A stretch of DNA of 64,000 nt. It comes from Kribbella aluminosa (GTDB lineage: Bacteria; Actinomycetota; Actinomycetes; Propionibacteriales; Kribbellaceae). Positions within the stretch are counted from its first letter, which is position 1. Every line of letters starts with the position of its first letter. A program made the position numbers and the translations under genes. The notes below the pieces were generated by a model. The model did no database searches. It saw nothing but the letters and a program-made list of their open reading frames with translations, and was not told where the DNA came from. Shown piece by piece: positions 34,284 through 43,092 of the stretch. The stretch is taken from the NCBI RefSeq assembly GCF_017876295.1, contig NZ_JAGINT010000001.1:1-64000 (forward strand). The letters are read 5' to 3'.

Positions 34284-34499
34284 ATGGAATACCCGCGGAC
34301 CCCGTCTCACGAGGCGAAGGCACCAAGGGATTCCCGGTCAACGGGGGCACGGAACGGGACGGCGTGCCGGTTCGCGTGGGCGGCGGCGGGTCAGGCACAC
34401 GTGTACCGCCAGCCGGCCGGTCACGAGCCGCCGCACCGGTGCAGCTACTGCGGACAGAGCCACCGCGGCGCGACAGGCGACCGGACCGGGAACGCATAA
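34284..34499 (+). CDS. 71-residue hypothetical protein with CxxC
   Basis: The frame reads [20 protein letters not shown] followed by [17 protein letters not shown] single CSYCG knuckle preceded by His is seen. The start is uncertain. It could be a small zinc-binding protein or a chance frame. Confidence 0.35.
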   Translation: MEYPRTPSHEAKAPRDSRSTGARNGTACRFAWAAAGQAHVYRQPAGHEPPHRCSYCGQSHRGATGDRTGNA

Positions 34500-34544
34500 C
34501 CGGAAGATGGGCCGGACCGTGGTCTCGGCGGTAGGTTGCCTGCC

Positions 34545-34930
34545 GTGGCCAAACCCGCTGGGTTCGGTACGACGTTCCGCTGCTTGTCCGGGTCGATCTG
34601 GACGACGAGTTCGTCGACGAACAGGTGACCCAGGTCGTGCTGGCCATCCCGATCCCGGATCCGGGGTTCCAGCCGCCGCTGGAGGGCATCACCTGGCCCG
34701 CGATTTCCGCGGCCACTTCCTCGTCTACGACGGGGGATCCCGGCGCCGAGATGGTCCGGGTCGAAGACGACCTTGCCGATCAGGCCATCAGGGTTGCGGG
34801 GGACCGCTCGGACTGGCCGGAGCGTGACGTGTGGGAAGAGGGCACCGATCCGCGCCGGATGCCCGGCCTGTACGACGACTACCCCGAAGACGACGCCGAG
34901 GGCGAGGACCCGGCGGTGCAGGGGCACTGA
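34545..34930 (+). pseudogene. Degraded hypothetical gene
   Basis: A GTG at 34545 gives [12 protein letters not shown]. Another frame then gives [20 protein letters not shown] and [13 protein letters not shown] third gives [13 protein letters not shown]. The last returns with [20 protein letters not shown] and [15 protein letters not shown] to the stop. The pieces look like one acidic protein of about 130 residues cut by at least two to three shifts. Family unknown. Confidence 0.45.
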
Positions 34931-35068
34931 CTGACCTGAGGATGTATCGGTAACGATCGTTCGCGAGACACTCCAGTCGCCTGGCCTGGCTGAGCCTGGG
35001 AGCGGTGTAACGGAACCCGTGAACGCAGCAATGTCACACCCTCGGGGGTTCGCGATACAGTTCATGGT

Positions 35069-35641
35069 GTGCGAATCGGCTACGGACGGGTCTCCACCCG
35101 TGACCAGCACCCCGAAGCCCAACACGACGCGCTCGCCGCGGCCGGCTGCGACGAGATGTTCATCGACAAGGCCTCCGGAAAGCTCGCCCGCAGGCCCGAA
35201 CTCGACCGCGCCTTGCTGTCGGCCAACCGGGCCGGCGACCAACTGGTCATCACCAAACTGGACCGGCTCGGCCGGTCGCTGGAACACCTCATCGACCTAT
35301 CCAAGACCCTGCAGGCGCGCGGAGTCGACCTGATCGTGCTCGACCAGGGCATCGACACCTCCACCGCCGTCGGTCGCATGTTCTTCCAGATCCTCGGCTC
35401 AATCGCCGAGTTCGAACACGCACTCATGTCCGAACGCACGCTCGACGGCCTGGCCGCGGCGCGAGCCCGCGGACGCACCGGCGGCCAGAAACCGAAGCTC
35501 GGCGCCCGCCAAGTCACCCTGGCCCGGCAGATGTACGAAGAACTCGGCGACGACGGCAAACGCCGCTACACCGTCGCCCAGATCTCAGCCGAATTTGGCG
35601 TCACCCGCCCCACGATCTACCGCCATCTGTCCAAGCCGTAG
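35069..35641 (+). CDS. Serine recombinase, resolvase/invertase family
   Basis: This 190-residue protein has [11 protein letters not shown] with the catalytic Ser, [19 protein letters not shown] with the active-site Arg cluster, [20 protein letters not shown], and a C-terminal helix-turn-helix ([20 protein letters not shown]). It is of Tn3-resolvase size and likely resolves cointegrates or inverts DNA. GTG start. The 10-bp palindrome AACGATCGTT (34952-34961) lies about 110 bases upstream and could belong to a res site. Confidence 0.88.
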   Translation: MRIGYGRVSTRDQHPEAQHDALAAAGCDEMFIDKASGKLARRPELDRALLSANRAGDQLVITKLDRLGRSLEHLIDLSKTLQARGVDLIVLDQGIDTSTAVGRMFFQILGSIAEFEHALMSERTLDGLAAARARGRTGGQKPKLGARQVTLARQMYEELGDDGKRRYTVAQISAEFGVTRPTIYRHLSKP

Positions 35642-35996
35642 ACCGCATCGGCTTCTCAGAAGCCACCTGCATCGGAACGCTGAATGGCGGCAACTTCACT
35701 CTCGTCGGACCCGCTGACGCCACAGACCGTTCGGTAGTTGCTCAAGTCCCGATCATGTGCTTAGCGCCAACGGCTGTACCGCTAGTCCAACTGCCGCCAA
35801 TTGCATCAGATGCGAATTCGCGACGGTCTGCGAATCGGCCTGCGTGGGGGCCGTCGGCTGCGCTGCGATCCGGCGGAATTGAGCGCCAGCGTTACCGGTG
35901 ACGGTAGCGGTCGGCAGCGTCTTGTTGCCACTCGCCTAGGGGGCTGACCTGCGGGTTCTCTGGCGGTCCGCATAGGATGCGGTTTTCTCGCATCTG
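35642..35996. promoter_or_regulatory. Intergenic region with GCATC/GATGC palindromes
   Basis: GCATCAGATGC (35803-35813) and GCATCTGATGC (35990-36000) are exact reverse complements of each other and each nearly palindromic. The second is part of CTCGCAT-ctg-ATGCGAG (35987-36003), which overlaps the first ATG of the integrase frame. GCATAGGATGC (about 35970) is a third variant. They could be binding or core sites for the integrase set. Confidence 0.4.
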
Positions 35997-37147
35997 ATGC
36001 GAGTCACGGAGAGTGGTGGATCGGTGGGATTCAACGGTTCGATACCAGGGGCGGCGAGACTGCTCCTGGTGGACGGGGTCGCGCTGCTGCGGCCGGAGGA
36101 ACAGGTCTTTACGGCGGTGTTGGCCGGGTTCGCCAATCAGCAGCTCGCGCGGAATCTGGCCCGCACGACCGTGGAAGCCCGGGAGAACACGGTCAAGGCG
36201 TTCACCGCGTACGTGAACACCTACCCGTGGAACTGGACGCCGGCGATGGTCGACGAGTGGCTCGGAGACCTGCGCTCACTGCGCGATCTGAAGCGCTCGA
36301 CGATCCGTTCGTACTCCGAGGCGGTCCGGTCATTTTGCCACTTCGTGACGGACCCCCTCTATGAATGGACCGCGACCTGCGAGGAACGCTTCGGGACTCA
36401 CCCAGTCCAGGTAGTGCACGAGTGGAACACCGCGGTGCACGTTCAGGACAACGAGTCTGACCCGAAGAAGCGCGCGTTCACCAAGGCCGAACTGCACGCT
36501 TCTTCGCCCACTGCGACGACGAGGTCGCCCGGATCCGGGCCTTCGGCCGCAAGGGCTGGCTGCCCGCGTTCCGCGACGCGACCCTGTTCAAGACCGCGTA
36601 CGCCTACGGGCTGCGGCGCAACGAGACGCGGATGCTTGACGCCGCCGACTTCGGCCGCAACCCGCACGGCGGCGAGTTCGGCGAGTACGGCCGGTGCCAG
36701 GTCCGGTTCGGCAAGGCCAAGAAGGGCTCGCCACCCAAACGCCGTGGGGTGCTGACCGTGTCCGGCTGGACCCCTGATGTCCTGGACGAGTGGTTCACCG
36801 AGGTCCGCCCGCTGTTCGGCGCCGACAACAACCCAGCGGCCTGGCCCTCCGAACGGGGCCTGCGGATCGGCTGCCAGCGGATCAACTCCCGCTTCATCGC
36901 CTACCGCAAAGCCCTGGGCCTGCACGACGGACTCGACTTCCACTCCTTCCGACGGTCCTACGTCACCCACCTGATCGAGGACGGCTGGGACCCACGCTTC
37001 GTCCAGGAACAGGTCGGCCACGAGCACGCCAGCACCACCTCCATCTACACCTGCGTGTCCTCGGACTTCCGCACCCGCACTCTGCGGCGGCACCTGGACT
37101 CCACCATCGCCGCGGCCCTCCAGACCCAGACCGGGAGGCAGGCATGA
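35997..37147 (+). pseudogene. Tyrosine integrase, frameshifted
   Basis: The first frame carries the core-binding domain: EEQVFTAVLAGFANQQLARN, TVEARENTVKAFTAYVNTYP, STIRSYSEAVRSFCHFV, AFTKAELHA. At about 36500 one base seems missing, and the next frame continues FFAHCDDEVARIRAFGRKGW, AYAYGLRRNETRML (Arg I), DFHSFRRSYVTH (His-x-x-Arg), VGHEHASTT (His) and SIYTCVSSD (Tyr) to the stop. All catalytic residues are kept in the second frame. The stop overlaps the next ATG. Confidence 0.82.
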
Positions 37148-37482
37148 AACGCAAGGTCGGCTACACCTGGCGGCTGCGCGAGGTCATGGCCCAGCACCAG
37201 ATCTTCACGGCTACCGAACTGGTGCCGCTGCTGCGCGAGCGGGGCATCGACTTGTCCGCCTCCCAGGTCCACCGTCTCGTCTCCGGCACCCCGGAACGGC
37301 TGTCGTTGCAGGTCATGGCCGCGATCTGCGACATCCTGTCCTGCACCCCGGCCGACCTGGTGGCCACCACCGCCGAGAACGCCGGCATCCGCAAGACCGC
37401 TACCGGTGACCTTTCCACCCCTCCCGCGAACGTCGCGAAGCTGCGACCTCGCGCCGCCCGCATCCTGCCCGACGTCACTTGA
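37144..37482 (+). CDS. XRE-family helix-turn-helix protein
   Basis: This 112-residue protein reads WRLREVMAQHQIFTATELVP, RGIDLSASQVHRLVSGTPER and AAICDILSCTPADLVA, a Cro/CI-type fold with a basic start. It overlaps the integrase (4 bases) and the downstream zinc-ribbon recombinase (4 bases). This three-gene order is common in Streptomyces integrative elements. It may act as excisionase or repressor. Confidence 0.85.
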   Translation: MKRKVGYTWRLREVMAQHQIFTATELVPLLRERGIDLSASQVHRLVSGTPERLSLQVMAAICDILSCTPADLVATTAENAGIRKTATGDLSTPPANVAKLRPRAARILPDVT

Positions 37483-39014
37483 CCCGCACCTACGCCACCG
37501 ACGAGCAGTACGAACGCTGGTTCCTGGCCGAGTGCTGCCGCTGCGGACGCCGCAAGCACAAGGCCGGCACCTGGCCGGACGGCTACGTCTGCCGGACGTG
37601 CTTGGACCGCGCGGTGCGCACCCGGGGCACCTGCCCGGGATGCGGCCAGGACCGGGCCCTCCCCGGGCTCCGCCCTGTCGACGGCACCGCGATCTGCACG
37701 ACCTGCGCGGGCTTCTCCCAGACCTTCAACTGCTCACGCTGCGGCTTCGAGGGAAAGCTCCTGGGCGGGCGGCTCTGCGAACGCTGCACGCTCGCCGACC
37801 GGCTGACCGCTCTCCTGGACGACGGCACTAGCCGTGTCCGTCCCGAACTGACGCCGCTGTTCGACCTGCTGTTGGCGATGGACAAGCCCAGCAGCGGGCT
37901 GGCCTGGCTGGCCCTGCGCCGCGATCAGCCGGGAAACGCCTCTGAGCGACTGCGGCAGCTCGGCCTCGGGCAGATCCCGCTGACCCACGACGCGTTCCAC
38001 GAGCTCCAGCCCTGGCGGTCAGCCGCTCACCTGGAAGAACTTCTGATGGCAAGCGGGGTTCTGCCCGCCGTCGACAAGTACATCTGCTCCTTCCAGCGCT
38101 GGCTGCCCGGTTATCTGGCCGATATCGCCGACCTCGAACACGCGAAATCGATCAGACTCTTCGCGACCTGGCGCGTCCTTCCCCGACTACGGGGACGAGC
38201 CGACCGAAGCCACATCACACCCAGCGTCCGCCGCTTCGCCGCCGAGCAGGTCAAGTGCGCCACCGCCTTCCTCAACTGGCTCGGCGAACGGAGCACCACC
38301 CTCGCCTCCTGCTCCCAGATCGACGTCGACGCTTGGTGGGCCGAGAACAGCGAGCACGGCCGCAACTGTTTGAGGGCTTTCCTCAACTGGGCCATGCAGA
38401 GCCGCCATTGCCGACGCTCACTGTCCATACCCGCGATGAAGGCCACCCGACGAGCCGCGCTGAGCGAAGACGAACGTCTGGATGCCCTCGGTCGGCTGCT
38501 GACCGACCAGGACACACCGCAGAACCTTCGCGTCGCCGGCGTCATCGTGCTGCTCTACGCCCAGCCCCTCACCCGGATCGTCCGACTCTGCGTCGACGAC
38601 GTCGTGCACGACGGACAAGCGGTGCTTCTGCGGCTCGGAGAACCGGCCTCACCCGTCCCCGAGCCGGCCGCTTCCTTGCTGCTGGATTACATCGCCGACC
38701 GCGACAACATGAACACCGCCACCAACCCGGCATCCCCCTGGCTGTTCCCCGGCCGCCGGGCGGGCCAGCCCTTCCGCCCCGACCAGCTGTCCGCACTCCT
38801 CAACAAGATCGGTATCCCAGTAGCAGCCGCCCGCGGCGCCGCCATCCGACAACAACTCCTTGAGATGCCCGCTCCCGTCGTCGCAGCCGTTCTCGGCTAC
38901 CACGACAAGACCACCACCCGCCTGCTCAACGAGACCGGCGGGACCTGGAGCCGATACGCCGCTGGAGATCACACACGGTCACCAGCAGGTTGGGCTCCAC
39001 GAGGGAACCGGTGA
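37479..39014 (+). CDS. Zinc-ribbon tyrosine-recombinase-like protein
   Basis: This 511-residue protein begins with four Cys knuckles (CCRCGRRKH, CRTCLDRA, CPGCGQDR, CTTCAG, CSRCGFEG, CERCTLAD), residues about 18-105, likely zinc ribbons. The C-terminal half is recombinase-like: VLLYAQPLTRIVRLCVDDVV (Arg), RGAAIRQQLLEMPAPVVAAV and LGYHDKTTTRLLNETGGTWS followed by RYA. The usual His-x-x-Arg and Tyr are only partly matched, so catalysis is uncertain. It starts at TTG overlapping the XRE stop and is the third gene of the set. Confidence 0.78.
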   Translation: MTRTYATDEQYERWFLAECCRCGRRKHKAGTWPDGYVCRTCLDRAVRTRGTCPGCGQDRALPGLRPVDGTAICTTCAGFSQTFNCSRCGFEGKLLGGRLCERCTLADRLTALLDDGTSRVRPELTPLFDLLLAMDKPSSGLAWLALRRDQPGNASERLRQLGLGQIPLTHDAFHELQPWRSAAHLEELLMASGVLPAVDKYICSFQRWLPGYLADIADLEHAKSIRLFATWRVLPRLRGRADRSHITPSVRRFAAEQVKCATAFLNWLGERSTTLASCSQIDVDAWWAENSEHGRNCLRAFLNWAMQSRHCRRSLSIPAMKATRRAALSEDERLDALGRLLTDQDTPQNLRVAGVIVLLYAQPLTRIVRLCVDDVVHDGQAVLLRLGEPASPVPEPAASLLLDYIADRDNMNTATNPASPWLFPGRRAGQPFRPDQLSALLNKIGIPVAAARGAAIRQQLLEMPAPVVAAVLGYHDKTTTRLLNETGGTWSRYAAGDHTRSPAGWAPRGNR

Positions 39015-39131
39015 CAGTTGAATACGCGAGCCCACCAGTATCGGCCCCACGACGCCACCGCGCGGACTGGATTGCGGGCGGAGGTCTGTTGCCCGCGGCC
39101 CCCACCAGACGCCGGGATCGGGGCCGAGAAC

Positions 39132-39178
39132 CTGTTCACCTCCGAAGACCCCATGCGGGGTGCTCCGGAGGTGAACAG
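39132..39178. terminator. Large hairpin after the integrase operon
   Basis: CTGTTCACCTCCG pairs perfectly with CGGAGGTGAACAG, and inside it ACCCC-atgc-GGGGT forms a second stem. It lies 118 bases after the recombinase stop and before the next regulator. A transcription terminator or an element end is possible. Confidence 0.6.
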
Positions 39179-39215
39179 ATGGCCGGTGGAGCGGTGTTTT
39201 TGTCGAGATTCGCTC

Positions 39216-39247
39216 AATCTCAGATTTGTGTTGCTCAATCTGAGATT
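39216..39247. repeat. Perfect 11-bp inverted repeat AATCTCAGATT/AATCTGAGATT
   Basis: The arms are separated by 10 bases, and each arm is itself palindromic except for its centre base. GCTCAATCT also appears as a direct repeat. Its low GC stands out. It lies between the recombinase operon hairpin and a MerR gene, so it could be the attachment core of the element or an operator for the regulator at 39324. Confidence 0.5.
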
Positions 39248-39323
39248 GGTTCTGAGGCTGGTGTGGCTGAAGGGGCATCTTGGGCAGGGATGGGTGGTCT
39301 CGGGGGTGTGGTGATTGGTCGTT

Positions 39324-39776
39324 GTGAACGCCGAAGTGAACGTCGATGAGACCCTCCCGGCCTTGACGGTGGGACAGGCCGCGTATGCCTCCGGGCTCAC
39401 CCCGAAGGCGGTCCGGCTCTACCAGGCCAAGGGCCTGCTTCCGCCCGCGGAACGCAGCGCCGCCGGCTACCGTCTCTACACCAACGACGACGTCGCCACC
39501 CTGCGCTTCATCCACCAGGCCCGCACCCTCGGGCTGCGGCTGGACGAGATCGGTGACATCCTCGACATCCGCCGCGATGGCAGCGCGCCCTGCCACCACG
39601 TCTTACGGCTGATCGACCAGCACATCACCGAGATCGACCGCACCATCACCGAGCTCCGCCAGCTCCGCGGCACCCTGAGCCACACCCGCAAGGCCGCCGC
39701 TCAAGCCGCCGCTGCAGGTTCAACCGGACCTCGCCGTACGGGGATGTGGGGCCAGAACAGGCGGTGGCGTACTTGA
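39324..39776 (+). CDS. MerR-family regulator with altered C-terminus
   Basis: This 150-residue protein from GTG 39324 has LTVGQAAYASGLTPKAVRLY, GYRLYTNDDVATLRFIHQAR, LGLRLDEIGDILDI and DGSAPCHHVLRLIDQHITEI, the metal-type MerR pattern with one ligand Cys. After LSHTRKAAAQAAAA the sequence turns to STGPRRTGMWGQNRRWRT, unlike the family end where a second Cys is expected. The DNA after about 39716 may be foreign, so the sensor is probably truncated by a junction. Confidence 0.65.
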   Translation: MNAEVNVDETLPALTVGQAAYASGLTPKAVRLYQAKGLLPPAERSAAGYRLYTNDDVATLRFIHQARTLGLRLDEIGDILDIRRDGSAPCHHVLRLIDQHITEIDRTITELRQLRGTLSHTRKAAAQAAAAGSTGPRRTGMWGQNRRWRT

Positions 39777-39932
39777 TACCTATTGACCGGACTACTGGCG
39801 GATTTCTCGGCGTGTTCCGGGTGGCGGGGTGACGTTCCCGGTGCGGAGGACGGCTTGCTTGAGCATGTCGATCAGCGGCATGGTTGCTTGCCGGTCCTTC
39901 CCATCGGTGGTGGGCTGATACCTCACAGTTGA

Positions 39933-39954
39933 ACCTTCCAGTAGCATGGAAGGT
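39933..39954. promoter_or_regulatory. MerR-type operator
   Basis: ACCTTCCA-gtagca-TGGAAGGT is a perfect 8+8 dyad beginning just after a TTGA -35 element, the typical form for MerR-family metal regulators. It lies 13 bases before the ATG of the frameshifted MerR gene at 39968. Confidence 0.7.
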
Positions 39955-39967
39955 CACGGGAGGCGTC

Positions 39968-40383
39968 ATGAAGATCGGCGAACTGGCCGCCGCCAGCGGC
40001 ACCACATCCAAGACGATCCGCTTCTATGAGCAGTCCGGTGTATTGCCCGAGCCCACGCGGATGCCGAGCGGTTACCGCGACTGCGGCCCGGAGTTCATCG
40101 AGCGGCTCACCTTCGTCCGCGCGCACAGGCGGCCAGACTGTCGCTGAGGGAGATCCGGCAGATTCTCGCCGTCCACGACCGCGGTGAGGCGCCCTGTGGC
40201 CACGTCCGCGGTGTCCTGGCGGACCGGCTCGACCAGGTTCGGGCCCAGATCGCCGAACTGGTCGCCCTCGAGGAGTACCTGGATTCACTGCTCGCCTATG
40301 CGCGGCAGAGGCCACCGACTGATCACGACGGCAGCGCTGTCTGCTGGATCCTGGAAACCGACCCCGACGAGCAGGGCAGTTGA
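39968..40383 (+). pseudogene. MerR-family metal regulator, frameshifted
   Basis: Start MKIGELAAASGTTSKTIRFY, then GYRDCGPEFIERLTFVRA. At about 40125 one base is missing, and the next frame continues AQAARLSLREIRQILAVHDR, EAPCGHVRGVLADRLDQVRA and GSAVCWILETDPDEQGS to the stop. Restored, the Cys in PCGHV and VCWIL would form a CadR/ZntR-like metal site. Its perfect operator is intact upstream. Confidence 0.78.
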
Positions 40384-40399
40384 TGTCCCAGTGACTCCT

Positions 40400-40774
40400 T
40401 CAGGGGCTGGTCGTGGCTCGCTTGCGGGCACGCCTCAGCACGACCAGACCGACGTACGAGATCAGCAGCAGAGCGAAGCCGACCTTCTCCGCCACCGGGG
40501 TGGCGCCCTCCGGCCAGATCGTGCCTTTCAGGTAGTGCTGGATGTAACCGCCCGCATACACCTGCTCACCACCTCGTCGGCGGAAGTACTTCTCTAGCAC
40601 CGTGAGTGGGCAGCCGAAGTCGAGGCTCACGATGGTGAGGTTCCACACCGCGATGAACAGGTGCGCCCAGACCACCCGAAACCAGCGCCAGGCGGGGAAG
40701 CCCGCCGAACACGAAGAAGCGCAGCAGCAAGTCGTGGATCACCATCATCACTCGCCGAGGAAGCGGTACAGCAT
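40400..40774 (-). pseudogene. DUF2784 membrane protein with two frame breaks
   Basis: ATG at 40774 gives MLYRFLGE then a stop. Another frame continues MVIHDLLLRFFVFGG. A third gives VVWAHLFIAVWNLTIVSLDF, GCPLTVLEKYFRRRGGEQVY and AGGYIQHYLKGTIWPEG to the stop at 40400. CPLT.LE and GGYIQHYL are DUF2784 signatures. Two shifts near 40750 and 40705 disable it. Confidence 0.7.
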
Positions 40775-41160
40775 GGCCCATACCGGTGCTGTTCGCGGAT
40801 CAGGGCGTCCGGCACCGCGGCCCGGAGCGGGTAGTGAGGGCTCGGGGCGGATCGCGCCCATCAGGTGCTCCACTGCCGCCTCCTTTCGCTTCGCCAGGTG
40901 ACGGCCGAGCGGAGGTCCAGCCGGAGCCGGGGCTTGCGGGGATGGTCGCGGATCACGCCGAATCTGACCGCCTGCAGGAAGTCAGTTCGGCCAGACATAC
41001 CGCAGCCTGCGTCGTTCCCGGGCATGTACCGTACTGGCGCAGAGCTCTTATCCTGGCTTGTCGTTCTCGATCTCACAAAATCATCGCCTCCAGTGTTCGT
41101 GAAGGCAGGCCAGCCCGGAAGATGCCGGGCGATGGGCCGGTGTCTGTACTCACGAGCGCT
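40775..41160. other. Gap without a supported gene
   Basis: Several overlapping frames are open on both strands, but none has a recognisable motif. This patch joins the transposon-rich middle to the blaI-copCD block. Confidence 0.35.
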
Positions 41161-43092
41161 TCAGTTACGCGGGTAGGTGAATGTGCGTTGGATGAGATGC
41201 TTCGGCGCGGTGAGGGTCTCACGGGTGATTCGGTTCGAGGTGTCGATCTCGAGTTGTACGTGGATCCCTTCCGCGGGGAGCCCGAAGGCGAGCGTGGTGC
41301 GGCCGTTGGTAGCCGGCAGCACCGTGGTGTCGAGCGCCGGGCTGTTGCCGTAGGGCTCGCTTTCGAGGAACTCGGCTCCGTCGGTGGTGACCGGGCGGGT
41401 CCGTGGTGCAGGCAGTGAGGTATCGCTGGTGACTGTCTCGGCGATACGAATTGACCGCTGGGTTCGCATCGCAGCCACGATCCGCGGTAATAGCACCCGG
41501 CTGGGTCGAGGTGGCCAACTGATCGGGACGGTGGCGGCGCCGCCGTGCCAGTCGGGCGTGTCGACGCGCAGATCAACGTACTGGGTCGCGTTGCCCCATT
41601 GCGCCGGGCCGACGAAGCAACCAGGACCGCAGGGGCGCAGGGCCACCGTTGCGGGTGCTGTGCCGGGATAGCTGAGTCGGGCGGTGAGGTGGAAGTCCGG
41701 TGGTGCCGCGTCGCCGGTCTGGACCCGGTCGTCGGGTGTCCGTAGCCGGATCTCGAGCTGGTTTTGGCTGGCGGCGATACCGACCGAGATCTGGCCGGCG
41801 AGTGCGCCGAGCCGGATCGCGGGCCCGGCGACCGGTGGCGGGAAGCCGAGGTCCTGGGTGGCGGGCGCCGGGGTCGGCACGGAGACGAGCACGGCGGTGA
41901 CAGCGAGCACGGTGACCAGGGTCGTGGCTTCGATCCGCGCCGTCCGCGCGACCGGTGCTGGTGTGGTGGGTGCGGACGCCGGCTGCGCGGTGGGCCTGGT
42001 CAGGCGGCGTCGTGCGGTCCAGGCGAGAGCGGCGACGATCGTGACGAGTGCGAGTTTCGCGATGAGTAGCTGCCCATACCAGGTGGTGGTCAGGTCTTTG
42101 AGGGTCGGGACCAGGAGGACGGCGCTGATGGTTCCGGTTGTTGCGACGGTGAGGAACAGGCCGAGGGCCAGCCGGGAGTAGGCGGCGAACATGGGGCGGA
42201 TCCGCACCGCCCGAGCCCGGTTGGTGTAGGCGACTCGCACCAAGTGGACGAGGGCGCCGATCCAGGTAGCGACCGCCATCAGGTGGACAGCGACGATCAG
42301 GGCGCCGACGACACCGTGTCGGCTGCCGAGATGGTTGCGCAGGCCCTCGGCGCCGACGATGGCCAATGCCGGTGTCAGTGCCAGCCACCAGCGGCCCCGC
42401 CCAGCGATGGCAGCCACGGCAGCGAAGCCGATGGCCTCCACGACGAGCAGAGCCGCGGCACGGCCGGGTCCGGCGGTCACCAGAAGATGGGCGAGCAGCC
42501 CGGCCGCGCCGAGTAGACCCAGCAGTGCGGCTGGCCGCACGAACGAGCGTGGTCTGACGGCCGCGGGACCGGCCAGACGGGCGAGTTGTCCGCCGACGAG
42601 GCCACCGATGACGCCGGCCAGGGCGAGGAACAGCAGCCAGCGCAGGGCGACGGTCACGGGAAGGGCCCCGGTTCCGGTCTGGTCTTGTCCCTGGAGGCCG
42701 GCGGAGCTGGTCCCCACGGCGAAGTCGAAGCCGGAGTCGACCACGTCACCGTCTTGGGCGGTGACCTGCCAGCGCACGATGTAGCGGCCGGGGCCGAGGT
42801 CATCGAGTACCCGAATGGTGACCCGGCGGCCGCCCTGTTCGCGGGTCACGTCGGAGGTACGGATCGAGTGTTGAGCGTCGTCGACCAGCCGGACCGCGCG
42901 GGAATCGACGGTCACCGGCTCATCGAACACCAAGGTGATCAGGTCGGGCGCCGCCGCGACGGAGTAGCCGGCCTGTGGTGTCGTGCTGAGCAGCGTCGGG
43001 TGCGCGGCGGCGGGTGCCGCGGTGCCGAACAGCAGGCCAAACACCGCGGCGGCCACGAGGCTGAGCCGCGGGAGGAGTGCCCGCGGGGTCAT
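41161..43092 (-). CDS. CopC-CopD-YtkA-type copper protein fusion
   Basis: This 643-residue protein starts with a signal peptide (RLSLVAAAVFGLLFGTAAPA followed by AAA). The first mature residue region HPTLLSTTPQAG is the CopC N-terminal His, followed by the CopC beta barrel (VTLVFDEPV type motif, LGPGRYIVRWQVTAQDGDVV). Eight or so membrane segments with HLLVTAG, GALIVAVHLMAVATWIGALV form CopD. A C-terminal exported beta domain (residues about 470-643) is YtkA-like. CopC-CopD bind and import copper for cuproenzymes. It overlaps the M56 gene by 4 bases, so copper handling is co-transcribed with blaR-blaI. Confidence 0.85.
   Translation of the reverse strand: MTPRALLPRLSLVAAAVFGLLFGTAAPAAAHPTLLSTTPQAGYSVAAAPDLITLVFDEPVTVDSRAVRLVDDAQHSIRTSDVTREQGGRRVTIRVLDDLGPGRYIVRWQVTAQDGDVVDSGFDFAVGTSSAGLQGQDQTGTGALPVTVALRWLLFLALAGVIGGLVGGQLARLAGPAAVRPRSFVRPAALLGLLGAAGLLAHLLVTAGPGRAAALLVVEAIGFAAVAAIAGRGRWWLALTPALAIVGAEGLRNHLGSRHGVVGALIVAVHLMAVATWIGALVHLVRVAYTNRARAVRIRPMFAAYSRLALGLFLTVATTGTISAVLLVPTLKDLTTTWYGQLLIAKLALVTIVAALAWTARRRLTRPTAQPASAPTTPAPVARTARIEATTLVTVLAVTAVLVSVPTPAPATQDLGFPPPVAGPAIRLGALAGQISVGIAASQNQLEIRLRTPDDRVQTGDAAPPDFHLTARLSYPGTAPATVALRPCGPGCFVGPAQWGNATQYVDLRVDTPDWHGGAATVPISWPPRPSRVLLPRIVAAMRTQRSIRIAETVTSDTSLPAPRTRPVTTDGAEFLESEPYGNSPALDTTVLPATNGRTTLAFGLPAEGIHVQLEIDTSNRITRETLTAPKHLIQRTFTYPRN

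Noticed and set aside
39216..39247. Terminal inverted repeat of an insertion sequence
   Set aside because: No second copy of the sequence was seen at the other side of the recombinase genes, so the end role is not supported.
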